A DNA stretch of 64,000 nt from Citrobacter sp. FP75 (GTDB taxonomy: Bacteria > Pseudomonadota > Gammaproteobacteria > Enterobacterales > Enterobacteriaceae): the NCBI RefSeq assembly GCF_018342065.1, contig NZ_JAFDOE010000001.1, positions 1,178,001 through 1,242,000 on the forward strand. The letters are read 5' to 3'. Under the pieces are notes generated by a model. The model searched no databases, was not told where the DNA came from, and saw only the letters and a list, made by a program, of their open reading frames with translations. Positions 35,870 to 43,750 of this stretch are shown here, one piece after another. How positions within the stretch are numbered: position 1 is the stretch's first letter; each line of letters opens with the position of its first letter. The translations under genes were made by a program, and so were the position numbers.

Positions 35870-36847
35870 ATGAACCAGAAAGCATGGTCTTTTAAAGCAG
35901 TAGGTCAGGATGATCTTCGGTACTTTGGTAATAATGGTTATCACGATGACTCGACTAGTTTTTACAGATATGACAATTTTGTTCCAAACCATAAGCAAGT
36001 CAAAAAGGGAGATATTGTCATAGTAACTGACAGAAAAAATGTCCTGGGTATATCAGTCATAGATAATCTAATATCGGCTCCGTACATTAAAATTCGTAAC
36101 CGATGCCCACATGAAAACTGCGCACCAGCAAAGTTAATCCATCGTAAATCTAAAAAACCAGAGTGGCGCTGCAGCAATGGTCATGAATTTAATCATCCTA
36201 AAGTAGAAGAAGTCTCTGCGTTAGAATTTAAAGCTGACTATAAAAAACATTACAAACCAATTAGTTCCGTCTCTATAACAGAATTAATATCTCACACACC
36301 ACGCTACAACGTTCAGAGTTCAATTCAGGAAATCGACTTTGAATGGGCAAAAAATCTGTTTGGCGGCATCGTTCAGTTGGACCCTACTGAAGCGGACTGT
36401 GATGATACTCTTCTCGATGCTGATGATCAGCGAAAGGCTGTTTTGCGACATATTAAGCAACGGCGCGGTCAAAAAGCATTTCGTGACAGTTTGATAGCCC
36501 AAACCGCTAAATGCGCTGTAAGTGGCTGCGAAATTGTTGATATCCTCGAAGCCGCACATATCACTGCATACAAAAATGATACACACAATCATGTAAGCAA
36601 TGGACTATTATTGCGTTGTGACATGCATACGCTTTACGATCTGGAACTATTTGCTATCGATCCGGATTCATTCATTATTTACTTTGCTTCACAGATCCAA
36701 GATAAAGAATATACGCGGTATCATGGGAAAAAATTACAAGTAACGTATAAAATTAATCGTGGAGCACTTGTGGAAAGATGGGAAAGGTTTATTGAAAAGA
36801 ATGAGTTAGTTGAAGACGTACCGATGAGTATGGCCATTCAGATTTAG
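35870..36847 (+). CDS. HNH endonuclease with N-terminal PUA/EVE-like and zinc-ribbon regions
   Basis: 325 residues. Residues 1-70 (WSFKAVGQDDLRYFG, VKKGDIVIVTDRKNVLGIS) look like a PUA/EVE-type base-reading fold. Residues 79-105 give a zinc ribbon (C79, C84, C101, H105). The C-terminal half is an HNH_2 domain: C215 and C220, AAH230, N244 in HVSNGLLL, C250 and H253. This architecture resembles type IV, modification-dependent restriction enzymes that cut DNA with modified bases. The N-terminal assignment is by impression only. It stands alone in the cargo block and is AT-rich. Confidence 0.65.
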   Translation: MNQKAWSFKAVGQDDLRYFGNNGYHDDSTSFYRYDNFVPNHKQVKKGDIVIVTDRKNVLGISVIDNLISAPYIKIRNRCPHENCAPAKLIHRKSKKPEWRCSNGHEFNHPKVEEVSALEFKADYKKHYKPISSVSITELISHTPRYNVQSSIQEIDFEWAKNLFGGIVQLDPTEADCDDTLLDADDQRKAVLRHIKQRRGQKAFRDSLIAQTAKCAVSGCEIVDILEAAHITAYKNDTHNHVSNGLLLRCDMHTLYDLELFAIDPDSFIIYFASQIQDKEYTRYHGKKLQVTYKINRGALVERWERFIEKNELVEDVPMSMAIQI

Positions 36848-36951
36848 ACGCTGTTACATATGGGGATTACATTTCATTAAACATTCTCTATGTTCAAAGT
36901 CTGTTCCTGACTCTGAGTCGATTACCATAACTCATGGTCACAATTCCGTTA

Positions 36952-36978
36952 AGGTACAGATCTTAATTATCTGTACCT
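36952..36978. terminator. hairpin between convergent HNH and two-TM genes
   Basis: A perfect 10-bp stem AGGTACAGAT/ATCTGTACCT with a 7-base loop lies 105 bp after the HNH stop and 34 bp from the 37012 stop. There is no long T run, but the symmetry and placement suit a bidirectional terminator. Confidence 0.5.
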
Positions 36979-37011
36979 ATCAATGTCATTCTGACGATTT
37001 TACCGGAGATA

Positions 37012-37827
37012 TTAACCACCCATTGATTGTGCTGCTTTTTTAAGCAAATTTTTGCGACATCGATAACTGACTAGTAACAACACAAATGACAAGATTGCGC
37101 TGGCTATTTTACGATATATTTCATTTTTTTCTGAATAACTCTCATAAGCATCAGCAAGTGCACTATATGTTCTGGAAAGACGCTGTACGGATGTGAAATA
37201 TGACACCATTATATTATCACATATCTCAGATTGAGAATTTTCAGATTGAGAAATATTGCGCATTATCACCCGAGTTTGCGCAACTAAAGCATCAGACAGT
37301 TTATCCTCAGATGGAGCGGACAGTACTGAAACCAGTGCCAGATAATCTTTAGCTGCATTTTTATTACACTCCGCCAACTGAGGAAAAATTTTATGCAACT
37401 CATCAGCCGTTATTTTAACTGACTTGCGAATTTCCGGAGTAAGACTCATATACCAGTTAACATATTTTAACTCTTCAAAGGGTTTTAGCATACCGATGAT
37501 AATTGGTTTTTCGGCCAACCAAAAATCCAAATAACGCGATTCTGAAATGCTTACCTTTAGTGCAATTTGTGCAGTTTCAGCGAATGTATGCTTACGGGAT
37601 GTCAATTCCTTCCTCATTTCATCCCGTTGTTTTTGATACTCATCACGTAAATTAATAAACAACTGCGTATGTTCAATGACGATATTTTCATAATAACCTG
37701 GTGGCGTTACAGGAATGGATTTTAAGCTTAACCATCCAAAATTAAATAATCCGACGCATATCATGAGTAATACTGCTACTATTTCGTATTTATTGCGCCT
37801 GACAATCTGAAAAAATACTATCATCAA
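37012..37827 (-). CDS. two-TM membrane protein of the cargo block
   Basis: 271 residues: a transmembrane segment at about 13-32 (YEIVAVLLMICVGLFNFGW), a long mostly helical domain of ~200 residues likely in the periplasm, and a second TM near 243-260 (IASAILSFVLLLVSY) followed by a basic tail. I do not recognise the family. It is reversed relative to its neighbours, so it has its own promoter and is probably expressed in the lysogen, as exclusion and conversion genes are. Its function is open. Confidence 0.6.
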   Translation of the reverse strand: MMIVFFQIVRRNKYEIVAVLLMICVGLFNFGWLSLKSIPVTPPGYYENIVIEHTQLFINLRDEYQKQRDEMRKELTSRKHTFAETAQIALKVSISESRYLDFWLAEKPIIIGMLKPFEELKYVNWYMSLTPEIRKSVKITADELHKIFPQLAECNKNAAKDYLALVSVLSAPSEDKLSDALVAQTRVIMRNISQSENSQSEICDNIMVSYFTSVQRLSRTYSALADAYESYSEKNEIYRKIASAILSFVLLLVSYRCRKNLLKKAAQSMGG

Positions 37828-38049
37828 TACTTTTCTCTTATTAAACTTATTTGTATGTGCGGCTCTTCATTCAACCTCTTTCGTAATCTCTACTACTAGC
37901 TTCACTCTGGGGCTGTTAGTTTCTCACTGTGTACCTCGCTTGAATAAGTGTATGTTCTGTTCTCTTGAGAACTACATCGCACAATACAAAAAACTTCCGC
38001 TTCAGGAGCCGGGGTGACGTTGAAGTAATCTGTATTCAAACTGGCTAAG

Positions 38050-38075
38050 GAGTCAGCCTTGATATGGGCTGACTC
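38050..38075. terminator. hairpin terminator below the small minus-strand pair
   Basis: A 9-bp stem GAGTCAGCC/GGCTGACTC with an 8-base loop, followed by ATTTT on the plus side, lies 17 bp past the stop of the 52-residue gene. The remaining bases of 37828-38049 hold nothing recognisable. Confidence 0.5.
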
Positions 38076-38091
38076 ATTTTAGAAATGATAA

Positions 38092-38250
38092 CTATTTCTG
38101 GCTCGAACGACACTCTCTGCACCAGCTTTGATTTGTCGCGCCAGAAGGTATTGTTCTGAAGCCGAAGAGAACCTGTAGCTCGCTAGCCGTGTGTGCTGTA
38201 GTCTGTTTACAATTTGGACATGTATGTGGAAGATTTACTGTTCCTACCAT
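38092..38250 (-). CDS. small zinc-binding protein, 52 residues
   Basis: The ATG is at 38250 and the stop at 38092. The pattern NLPHTCPNCKQTTAHTASEL ... SWCRECRSSQ has CxxC at both ends, a treble-clef or zinc-ribbon type. It starts 11 bp after the 71-residue gene on the same strand, so the two form a small operon. No function recognised. Confidence 0.6.
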   Translation of the reverse strand: MVGTVNLPHTCPNCKQTTAHTASELQVLFGFRTIPSGATNQSWCRECRSSQK

Positions 38251-38261
38251 TTTGAGCTCCT

Positions 38262-38477
38262 TTAGATTTCACCGCGTTCTTTGAGAATCTTCATTGCGAC
38301 ACTTTTTTCACGATCGCTGGCTGAACTGAAGAATCCCTCTGACTTGATCAGCTGTTTCAAATCTGCACTGTTTTTACCTTCAAGACGCATTTTAATAGCC
38401 TGCAACTCATTTACTTGAGCTTCTAGTGCGCTAGCTACGCCTTTTATGATTTTTCCTGTGACGTTCCAAAATCCCAC
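38262..38477 (-). CDS. small hypothetical protein paired with the zinc protein
   Basis: 71 residues. An N-terminal amphipathic helix (MGFWNVTGKIIKGVASALEAQVNELQAIKMRL) could associate with membrane or a partner, and the rest is charged. The start at 38477 has GGAGAAATA upstream. It is the first gene of a two-gene leftward operon set against the Nin/Q direction. Confidence 0.6.
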   Translation of the reverse strand: MGFWNVTGKIIKGVASALEAQVNELQAIKMRLEGKNSADLKQLIKSEGFFSSASDREKSVAMKILKERGEI

Positions 38478-38757
38478 GTTTATTTCTCCATTTTTTCATC
38501 TGGTTCTTCTCGAACCAGAACATGCTGAAAAGTTTGCGATTCACTCGAGAAAACTTAATTATCGGCATGTGCCCCATAAACCTGAGAAATCAATTTTTAA
38601 CAATTTATGAGAAGGGAAACAATCTTGGTGGAGGCTTACTTACAGTGATTTTTACCCAGTGTATCTTGGAGAAGATTTTGTTACGGATGCGGTGCTGCTT
38701 ACGGGGTTGTATAGGGGTATATTCTTTGCCACTAATATTTTTATACGACGATAAAAT

Positions 38758-39060
38758 ATGATTAATTTGGCGTATTATGTGAATGCTATTAAAAACGGAA
38801 AGGAAGTAATTTGCATTCAAGAACAGTGGGTGCAGGATGATTTGGCTGAAGTTGAAACTATCGCCATGGAATGGCTTCATGATAGCGGTGTGGTAATCCG
38901 ATGCACTAATGAACTTGAAGCTACACAACATCCCAATAATGTTTGCCCTGAATGTCGGATTTGTTGGGAAGTGATAGATGCGGCAGGGCAGGAAATCAGG
39001 CCAATGAAGAAGAATTTTCATAATGTTTGTCAGGAGTCATTCTGGTTGAATATGAATTGA
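38758..39060 (+). CDS. hypothetical protein upstream of Q
   Basis: 100 residues, acidic. It contains IKNGKEVICIQEQW, and NVCPECRICWEVIDAAG near the C-terminus, a CxxCxxC cluster that might bind metal. It lies 97 bp before Q. The ribosome site is weak, so the exact start is uncertain. Not recognised. Confidence 0.5.
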   Translation: MINLAYYVNAIKNGKEVICIQEQWVQDDLAEVETIAMEWLHDSGVVIRCTNELEATQHPNNVCPECRICWEVIDAAGQEIRPMKKNFHNVCQESFWLNMN

Positions 39061-39157
39061 CAGCCTGTACTGCATTTCACTTTTTGCAACACTGAAAGCA
39101 ATTACTCCTGTTTATGAGATAATTATCGCGACCAATGCAGGTTAGCGAGAAATCATA

Positions 39158-39910
39158 ATGAGCATAGAAACGGCTATCAAAATCTTCGATCCCCGGACAG
39201 CTAAGCTGGAACCGCGAGGTGGTAAGTCGTCCATCCACTGGGATGATATTGCGGCAATGCTGGCAACACTGGAGCGTGAAAACCCAGTGGGTTATCAGAT
39301 GATAATGGTGAATTACAGGGATGATAAGCAGCAGGAGCGCGCGTTGCGTGACAATGTCACAAAGTGGGCGAAAGCTTTCTGCTCTAAAAGCCAGTTAGCT
39401 CACAGACCGCTGGTTGAAGGGATGTGCCAGACGGTTGTCGACCTCCAGTTTCATCGGCCACTGAGCAGTCAGCATCGATCTCTTCAGCACCTGCATCGCC
39501 TGTATGGTCCGTATGCTCAGCGTGAAACTACACGTATGAAGAAGCTGAAAAAAATGCTCAGTAAAGAGCTGCGTGCTGACCGAATTAGTTACCTCGAAGA
39601 TCAAATTTCAGCAGCCAGGCAGAATATTAATAACTGGGTAGTAGCCCATGCGCAGGCATCCACTCATTGCCCGCGCTGCCGTGGGACTGGAATCATTAAC
39701 CAGCCTCAGCATGGCATTTGCCCCGTCTGCAATGGCGATCGACATATCGCCCCGACGCACCGGGAAATCTTGCGTCATATCAGTAGCAATACAGGCCAGG
39801 TCGAAATGTACTGGTTTGTGATGGACGAATGCCGCTGGTGGTTATCGGCCAGTGCCAGTGCAGCGACAACGCGGCTCTATGAACTATTTGAAATGAATCG
39901 CGATGGTTGA
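39158..39910 (+). CDS. Q: late antitermination protein Q
   Basis: 250 residues. The DnaJ-like zinc module CPRCRGTGI ... CPVCNGDRH begins at about residue 171, as in lambda Q, and a helical C-terminal part (MDECRWWLSASASAATTRLYELFEM) follows. The N-terminal half is helical and basic. Q loads onto polymerase paused at pR' and lets it read through the late terminator. The stop codon overlaps the -35 of the predicted pR' just downstream, which supports the call. Confidence 0.82.
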   Translation: MSIETAIKIFDPRTAKLEPRGGKSSIHWDDIAAMLATLERENPVGYQMIMVNYRDDKQQERALRDNVTKWAKAFCSKSQLAHRPLVEGMCQTVVDLQFHRPLSSQHRSLQHLHRLYGPYAQRETTRMKKLKKMLSKELRADRISYLEDQISAARQNINNWVVAHAQASTHCPRCRGTGIINQPQHGICPVCNGDRHIAPTHREILRHISSNTGQVEMYWFVMDECRWWLSASASAATTRLYELFEMNRDG

Positions 39911-39945
39911 CACAAAACGGTGTCAGGATGAAAATCCCAACAATA
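39907..39945 (+). promoter_or_regulatory. late promoter pR' (copy A)
   Basis: TTGACA (39907-39912), a 17-base spacer and GAAAAT (39930-39935). The shared stretch CAGGATGAAAATCCC followed by ACAATAGC recurs at 46589. It lies at the end of Q and directly before a terminator, the expected place for the Q-responsive promoter. Confidence 0.65.
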
Positions 39946-39959
39946 GCTGTATCTCTCAT

Positions 39960-40000
39960 AACCCGCCTCGTGCGGGTTTTTTTGTGCCCGCTTCCGGGCA
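39960..40000 (+). terminator. late terminator tR' plus second hairpin (copy A)
   Basis: Stem AACCCGC/GCGGGTT (39960-39978) with a run of seven T, then a second hairpin TGCCCG-CTTC-CGGGCA (39985-40000) just before the holin ribosome site. In the absence of Q this would yield only a ~40-base RNA from pR'. Confidence 0.8.
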
Positions 40001-40012
40001 AGGAAAACACAA

Positions 40013-40363
40013 ATGGTCGAAAAAGAACCCGGTATTCTCGGCTGGATCGCATCTCTGGCACCATGGGCAGTCGGGCATGCCTACGCAACCTGGGGAAGTA
40101 TCACTGCCTTCCTCGCTGCGTTGTGGTCGAGTCTGAAAGATGGGCGGGGATGGTTGTCATCTTTGTTCGGCGGCGTGTTAGCTGTTCTGATAACACTCAG
40201 CGTTCTGGCGGCGATGAGAAAAAGTGGGCTTCACGAAGAGTGGATGCCTCTTGTGGGCCTGGTTGTTGGCTTCGTAGGTGCTGACAGGATCCGCGCGGCA
40301 GTTCTGGATGCGTGGGAATTACGTAAAAATAAACTGGTGAAAAACAATGAATCAGAAAAGTGA
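40013..40363 (+). CDS. phage holin
   Basis: 116 residues with two to three hydrophobic segments (AWSITAFLAALW-type near 28-40, LFGGVLAVLITLSVLAAM near 52-70, MPLVGLVVGFVGA near 80-95) and a charged C-terminus (RKNKLVKNNESEK). It is the first gene after pR'-tR' and overlaps the endolysin by 17 bp. It should permeabilise the inner membrane to release or activate the endolysin. Confidence 0.8.
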   Translation: MVEKEPGILGWIASLAPWAVGHAYATWGSITAFLAALWSSLKDGRGWLSSLFGGVLAVLITLSVLAAMRKSGLHEEWMPLVGLVVGFVGADRIRAAVLDAWELRKNKLVKNNESEK

Positions 40364-40820
40364 AATTATACCGCTACTGCGGCAAGAAGAAGGTGTCCGA
40401 TATTCGCCGTACATTGACAGTCTTGGTTTTCCGTCGACAGGCGTGGGTTTTAAGCTCGGTCCTTCAGGTGCGCCACTTTCACACTACACATTTACGCTGG
40501 ACGACGACACTATTGACGCATGGCTCTACAGTTACGTTGATGCAACTCATGAGGCAATGACTGATAACGATGACATTGCTCAGGCCTTAACTCATTGTAA
40601 TCAGCCGCGGGAGGATATTCTGACCAGCATGGGTTATCAGATGGGAGTCTCGGGTCTGGCGGGTTTCCATCACATGCTTTCAGCGATCGTTGACGAAGAC
40701 TGGGATGAAGTTGCAGCCCAGATGATGGACAGTACATGGGCCAAACAGACGCCGGAACGTGCCAGCCGTCATGCTGAAGTAATGCGTAATGGCCAGTGGT
40801 CACCAACCTATGATTTTTGA
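40347..40820 (+). CDS. endolysin, T4-lysozyme fold (GH24)
   Basis: 157 residues. LLRQEEGVRYSPYIDSLGFPSTGVGF gives catalytic Glu15 and Asp24 with the T4-lysozyme 9-residue spacing; Ser30/Thr31 stand at the place of Thr26. There is no signal-arrest segment, so export depends on the holin. It hydrolyses the glycan strands of murein. Confidence 0.8.
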   Translation: MNQKSEIIPLLRQEEGVRYSPYIDSLGFPSTGVGFKLGPSGAPLSHYTFTLDDDTIDAWLYSYVDATHEAMTDNDDIAQALTHCNQPREDILTSMGYQMGVSGLAGFHHMLSAIVDEDWDEVAAQMMDSTWAKQTPERASRHAEVMRNGQWSPTYDF

Positions 40821-40941
40821 TTTATAAAATGCTGATAATTGATGTCTCGCTACGTTAAAAACAGCATAAATTATCTGATTTTCATCTACTTCCCGAGGGT
40901 TGTATTTTCAAACCCAGCATAAAACTCTGTTAGGAATTCTC

Positions 40942-41160
40942 ATGAAATCGACAATCGTCTTAACTGGCGTGACATTGTGCTGCCTGTTGTTGTCCGGTTG
41001 CTCTGGTGCCAGAGTTGTGGAAACCACCACGTCCGCGGGTACAACGCTGTCTACAGTCAGGGTTTCTGGCGGTACTGAGCTTACCTTTAATCAACAATCC
41101 GGCTTACTGTGCATTGATGCAACCGGAAGCAGTGCTTGCTCCCGTCCTATTCAAGAATAG
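40942..41160 (+). CDS. small lipoprotein after the lysis genes
   Basis: 72 residues from the ATG at 40942 with AGGAAT upstream. A signal peptide ends in the lipobox LLSGC (Cys about residue 20); the mature ~52 residues are Thr/Ser-rich. It stands where Rz/Rz1 spanins usually follow the endolysin, but no inner-membrane Rz partner is present. It might be an outer-membrane spanin part or a conversion lipoprotein. Confidence 0.65.
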   Translation: MKSTIVLTGVTLCCLLLSGCSGARVVETTTSAGTTLSTVRVSGGTELTFNQQSGLLCIDATGSSACSRPIQE

Positions 41161-41217
41161 AAGTAGTTACTCCAGAGCGTCGCGTGCGGCGCTCGATAGT
41201 GATTACTGGATGTTGAT

Positions 41218-42021
41218 ATGGCGAAAACTGACTGGAAAAAGCTGGAGCAGGAGTTTCAGCGTGCTCATGCTAAATCTGGCATCAAATTGCAGGACTGGTG
41301 TGAACAGAAAGGTATCAGTTACGCCACTGCCCGCCGCCACATCAAAATGCGCAGAAGTGCGCAATCTGATGCGCAAAAGAAAGTGCGCAAAACTGCGCAG
41401 TCTGTTTCTGAGGAATCCGGTGCGGATGCTGGAGAGGACGAAGATGCGCACAGTACTGATGACGATGAAAATTGCGCAGATCGGCCAGAAACGAAACGGA
41501 TTCGCGGAGCCCGATCTTTGGCCCCAACAAATGCATTCCAGGAGCGCAATACCGCCGCTGTAAAACATCGGGGTTACGCAAAGTATCTGGACGCAGATAG
41601 CCTGATGGATGACGCCAGCGAGATGGCGCTCATTGATGAACTGGTGTTCACTCGCGCGCGGGCGCTTTCCGTCACCAGCACAATGAAACGCATGTTCTCC
41701 GATATGGAGGAGGCAGAGACTGTAGAACTCCGCGTCGAACTGTACGGCAAGATACTCCAGGCTGAACAGGCACTGGACCGGAATATCGGTCGTATTGAGT
41801 CCATTGAACGCACGCTCAGTACACTGGACGTGTATGCCGCAACCACACCGAAAATCATCGCTGATACAGCGCGTATCAAAGCGGCTACCGCCAAACTTAA
41901 AGCCGAGACTGACATCCTCACCAGCAATAAGCGGGGCGTGACCACGCCAATGACGTTGATCATTGCTGACCTGCAGGCTATGCACAACTCCGGACGGATA
42001 AATGACTTCCCGGAAGAGTGA
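41218..42021 (+). CDS. terminase small subunit
   Basis: 267 residues. The N-terminal HTH (IKLQDWCEQKGISYATARRHIK) is followed by a low-complexity acidic linker and a helical C-terminal part. It is placed directly upstream of the large subunit, which it overlaps by 20 bp. The subunit recognises the packaging start site. Its own linker DNA carries seven TGCGCA palindromes (separate entry), which may be that site. Confidence 0.8.
   Translation: MAKTDWKKLEQEFQRAHAKSGIKLQDWCEQKGISYATARRHIKMRRSAQSDAQKKVRKTAQSVSEESGADAGEDEDAHSTDDDENCADRPETKRIRGARSLAPTNAFQERNTAAVKHRGYAKYLDADSLMDDASEMALIDELVFTRARALSVTSTMKRMFSDMEEAETVELRVELYGKILQAEQALDRNIGRIESIERTLSTLDVYAATTPKIIADTARIKAATAKLKAETDILTSNKRGVTTPMTLIIADLQAMHNSGRINDFPEE
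41348..41478 (+). repeat. seven TGCGCA palindromes, candidate pac site
   Basis: Copies begin at 41348, 41358, 41370, 41384, 41394, 41445 and 41473. The first five are spaced 10, 12, 14 and 10 bp, near one helical turn. A given 6-mer is expected about once per 4 kb. The location inside terS and the clustered palindromic hexamers parallel known pac sites (P22 pac in gene 3; hexamer repeats in P1 pac). Confidence 0.65.
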
Positions 42022-43750
42022 GCCGCAATATTGCGAACCGGACCTGATCGGTATGTCAGAGGAAGAGAAGCGTCTCTTTATCCTGACAAAGCTCAGTAAC
42101 CCGTGGTGGCGTCTCAACAACCTGTACCAGATTCAGGATGAGAAAGGGATTCTTGTCACGTTCCGCATGCGACCGGCGCAGCGCCGTCTGTTCCGGAACA
42201 TGCACAACAAAAACACCATTCTGAAAGCGCGCCAGCTTGGTTTCTCCACCAGCATCGATATCTATCTTCTGGACCAGGCGCTGTTCACGCCAAACCTTAA
42301 GTGCGGGATCGTCGCACAGGATAAACAGGCGGCAGGCGAGATATTCCGTACCAAAATAGCCGTGCCGTTCGATAACCTGCCGGGATGGTTGCGGGCCTGC
42401 TTCTCTGTCGTCGAGCGCCGCAGCGGGGCGAATGGTGGCTTCATCCTGTTCGGGAACGGCTCAAGTATCGGCGTGGCCACGTCATTCCGTTCCGGTACCG
42501 TCCAGCGACTGCATATATCCGAGCATGGGAAAATATGCGCGAAGTATCCTGCAAAAGCGAAGGAGTTGCGCACCGGTACGCTTAACGCCGTGGCGGACGA
42601 GTGCATCATCTTTATCGAATCCACCGCCGAAGGTGTTGGCGGGGATTATCACGGCATCTGTACGGCGGCAATTGAACTGGAGCAGGCAGGCATTGAGCTT
42701 ACTGCTCAGGATTTTAAGTTTCACTTCTATCCCTGGTATGACGATCCGAAATATCAGGCCTCCGTACCTGCAGGCGGTCTGCGTCTCAGTAAGTACCACC
42801 AGAAGTATTTTGCCGCCGTTGAGCAGCGCATGGGTATCACGCTGACCGACTCGCAGAAGCAATGGTACATCGGCAAGGAGCGGACGCAGGGCGAAGAGAT
42901 GAAACAGGAGTTTCCGTCCACGCCGGAAGAAGCGTTCCTGACGTCCGGGCGTCGGGTATTCGACGCGATAGCAACCATGCGCGCCGGTGGCCGGTGCATC
43001 ACGCCGCTGATTGTCTACGACATGGACCCGGTTACCGGGAAAAAGTTGAAAGTACAGGCATTGCGCGGCGGCAACAAAGAGGAACTCCAGCGCACGCTGA
43101 TGAATCACCTGCTGGTCTGGGAACTGCCGGACCCGGATGATGATTATGCGATCGGCGCAGATATCGCAGAAGGGCTGGAGCATGGTGACCGCTCATCGTT
43201 TGACGTGGTGAAGAAGAGCACCGGCGAGCAGGTGGCGCATTGGTACGGGCATCTGGACGCGGAACTGTTTGCCATGCTGCTGGCCCACGCCGGGCGCCTG
43301 TACAGCGGCATTGTCCGACAGGGTGAACATGAAACTCAGATCCCGGCGTACATCGGACCGGAACGAAACAACCACGGTCACGCAGTTATTCAGAAACTCC
43401 GTGAGATTTACCCCACCAGCAGGATCTACACCGAAGAGTATATCGACCGGGACAACGACGACGAAACGGCAAAGCTGGGCTGGCTGACCACCAAACAGAG
43501 TAAGCCCATCGCCATCGAGGGCATGAAAACCCTGCTACGCGAAGACTGCGACGGGATCCGCTGGCTGGGAACCATCACCGAAATGTCCTCATACGTTTAT
43601 GACAAGAAAGGTTCGATGAACGCGCAGGAAGGCTGCTTTGACGATCAGGTCATGAGCTACTGCATTGCTCAGGAAATGCGGGCACGTATGCCTGCACGCC
43701 CGGTTACCGTCTACAACGACACCAGACCACAGCACTGGATGACACAATGA
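42002..43750 (+). CDS. terminase large subunit
   Basis: 582 residues. The ATPase part has an atypical P-loop region NTILKARQLGFSTSI and a Walker-B-like ECIIFIESTAEG. The nuclease part begins at about DDDYAIGADIAEGLEHGDRSSFDVV with acidic metal ligands. It packages DNA into proheads and makes headful cuts. Size and neighbours match the 933W-type podoviral module. It overlaps terS and portal. Confidence 0.88.
   Translation: MTSRKSEPQYCEPDLIGMSEEEKRLFILTKLSNPWWRLNNLYQIQDEKGILVTFRMRPAQRRLFRNMHNKNTILKARQLGFSTSIDIYLLDQALFTPNLKCGIVAQDKQAAGEIFRTKIAVPFDNLPGWLRACFSVVERRSGANGGFILFGNGSSIGVATSFRSGTVQRLHISEHGKICAKYPAKAKELRTGTLNAVADECIIFIESTAEGVGGDYHGICTAAIELEQAGIELTAQDFKFHFYPWYDDPKYQASVPAGGLRLSKYHQKYFAAVEQRMGITLTDSQKQWYIGKERTQGEEMKQEFPSTPEEAFLTSGRRVFDAIATMRAGGRCITPLIVYDMDPVTGKKLKVQALRGGNKEELQRTLMNHLLVWELPDPDDDYAIGADIAEGLEHGDRSSFDVVKKSTGEQVAHWYGHLDAELFAMLLAHAGRLYSGIVRQGEHETQIPAYIGPERNNHGHAVIQKLREIYPTSRIYTEEYIDRDNDDETAKLGWLTTKQSKPIAIEGMKTLLREDCDGIRWLGTITEMSSYVYDKKGSMNAQEGCFDDQVMSYCIAQEMRARMPARPVTVYNDTRPQHWMTQ

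Noticed and set aside
38522..38761. 79-residue plus-strand frame before the gene at 38758
   Set aside because: No ribosome site, Cys/Leu-rich low-quality sequence, and it overlaps the promoter side of the leftward small-gene pair.
39911..40012. Possible stx toxin or phage tRNA genes between Q and holin, as in Stx phages
   Set aside because: The Q-holin gap is only 102 bp and holds a promoter and two hairpins. No Stx-like protein or tRNA cloverleaf was found there.
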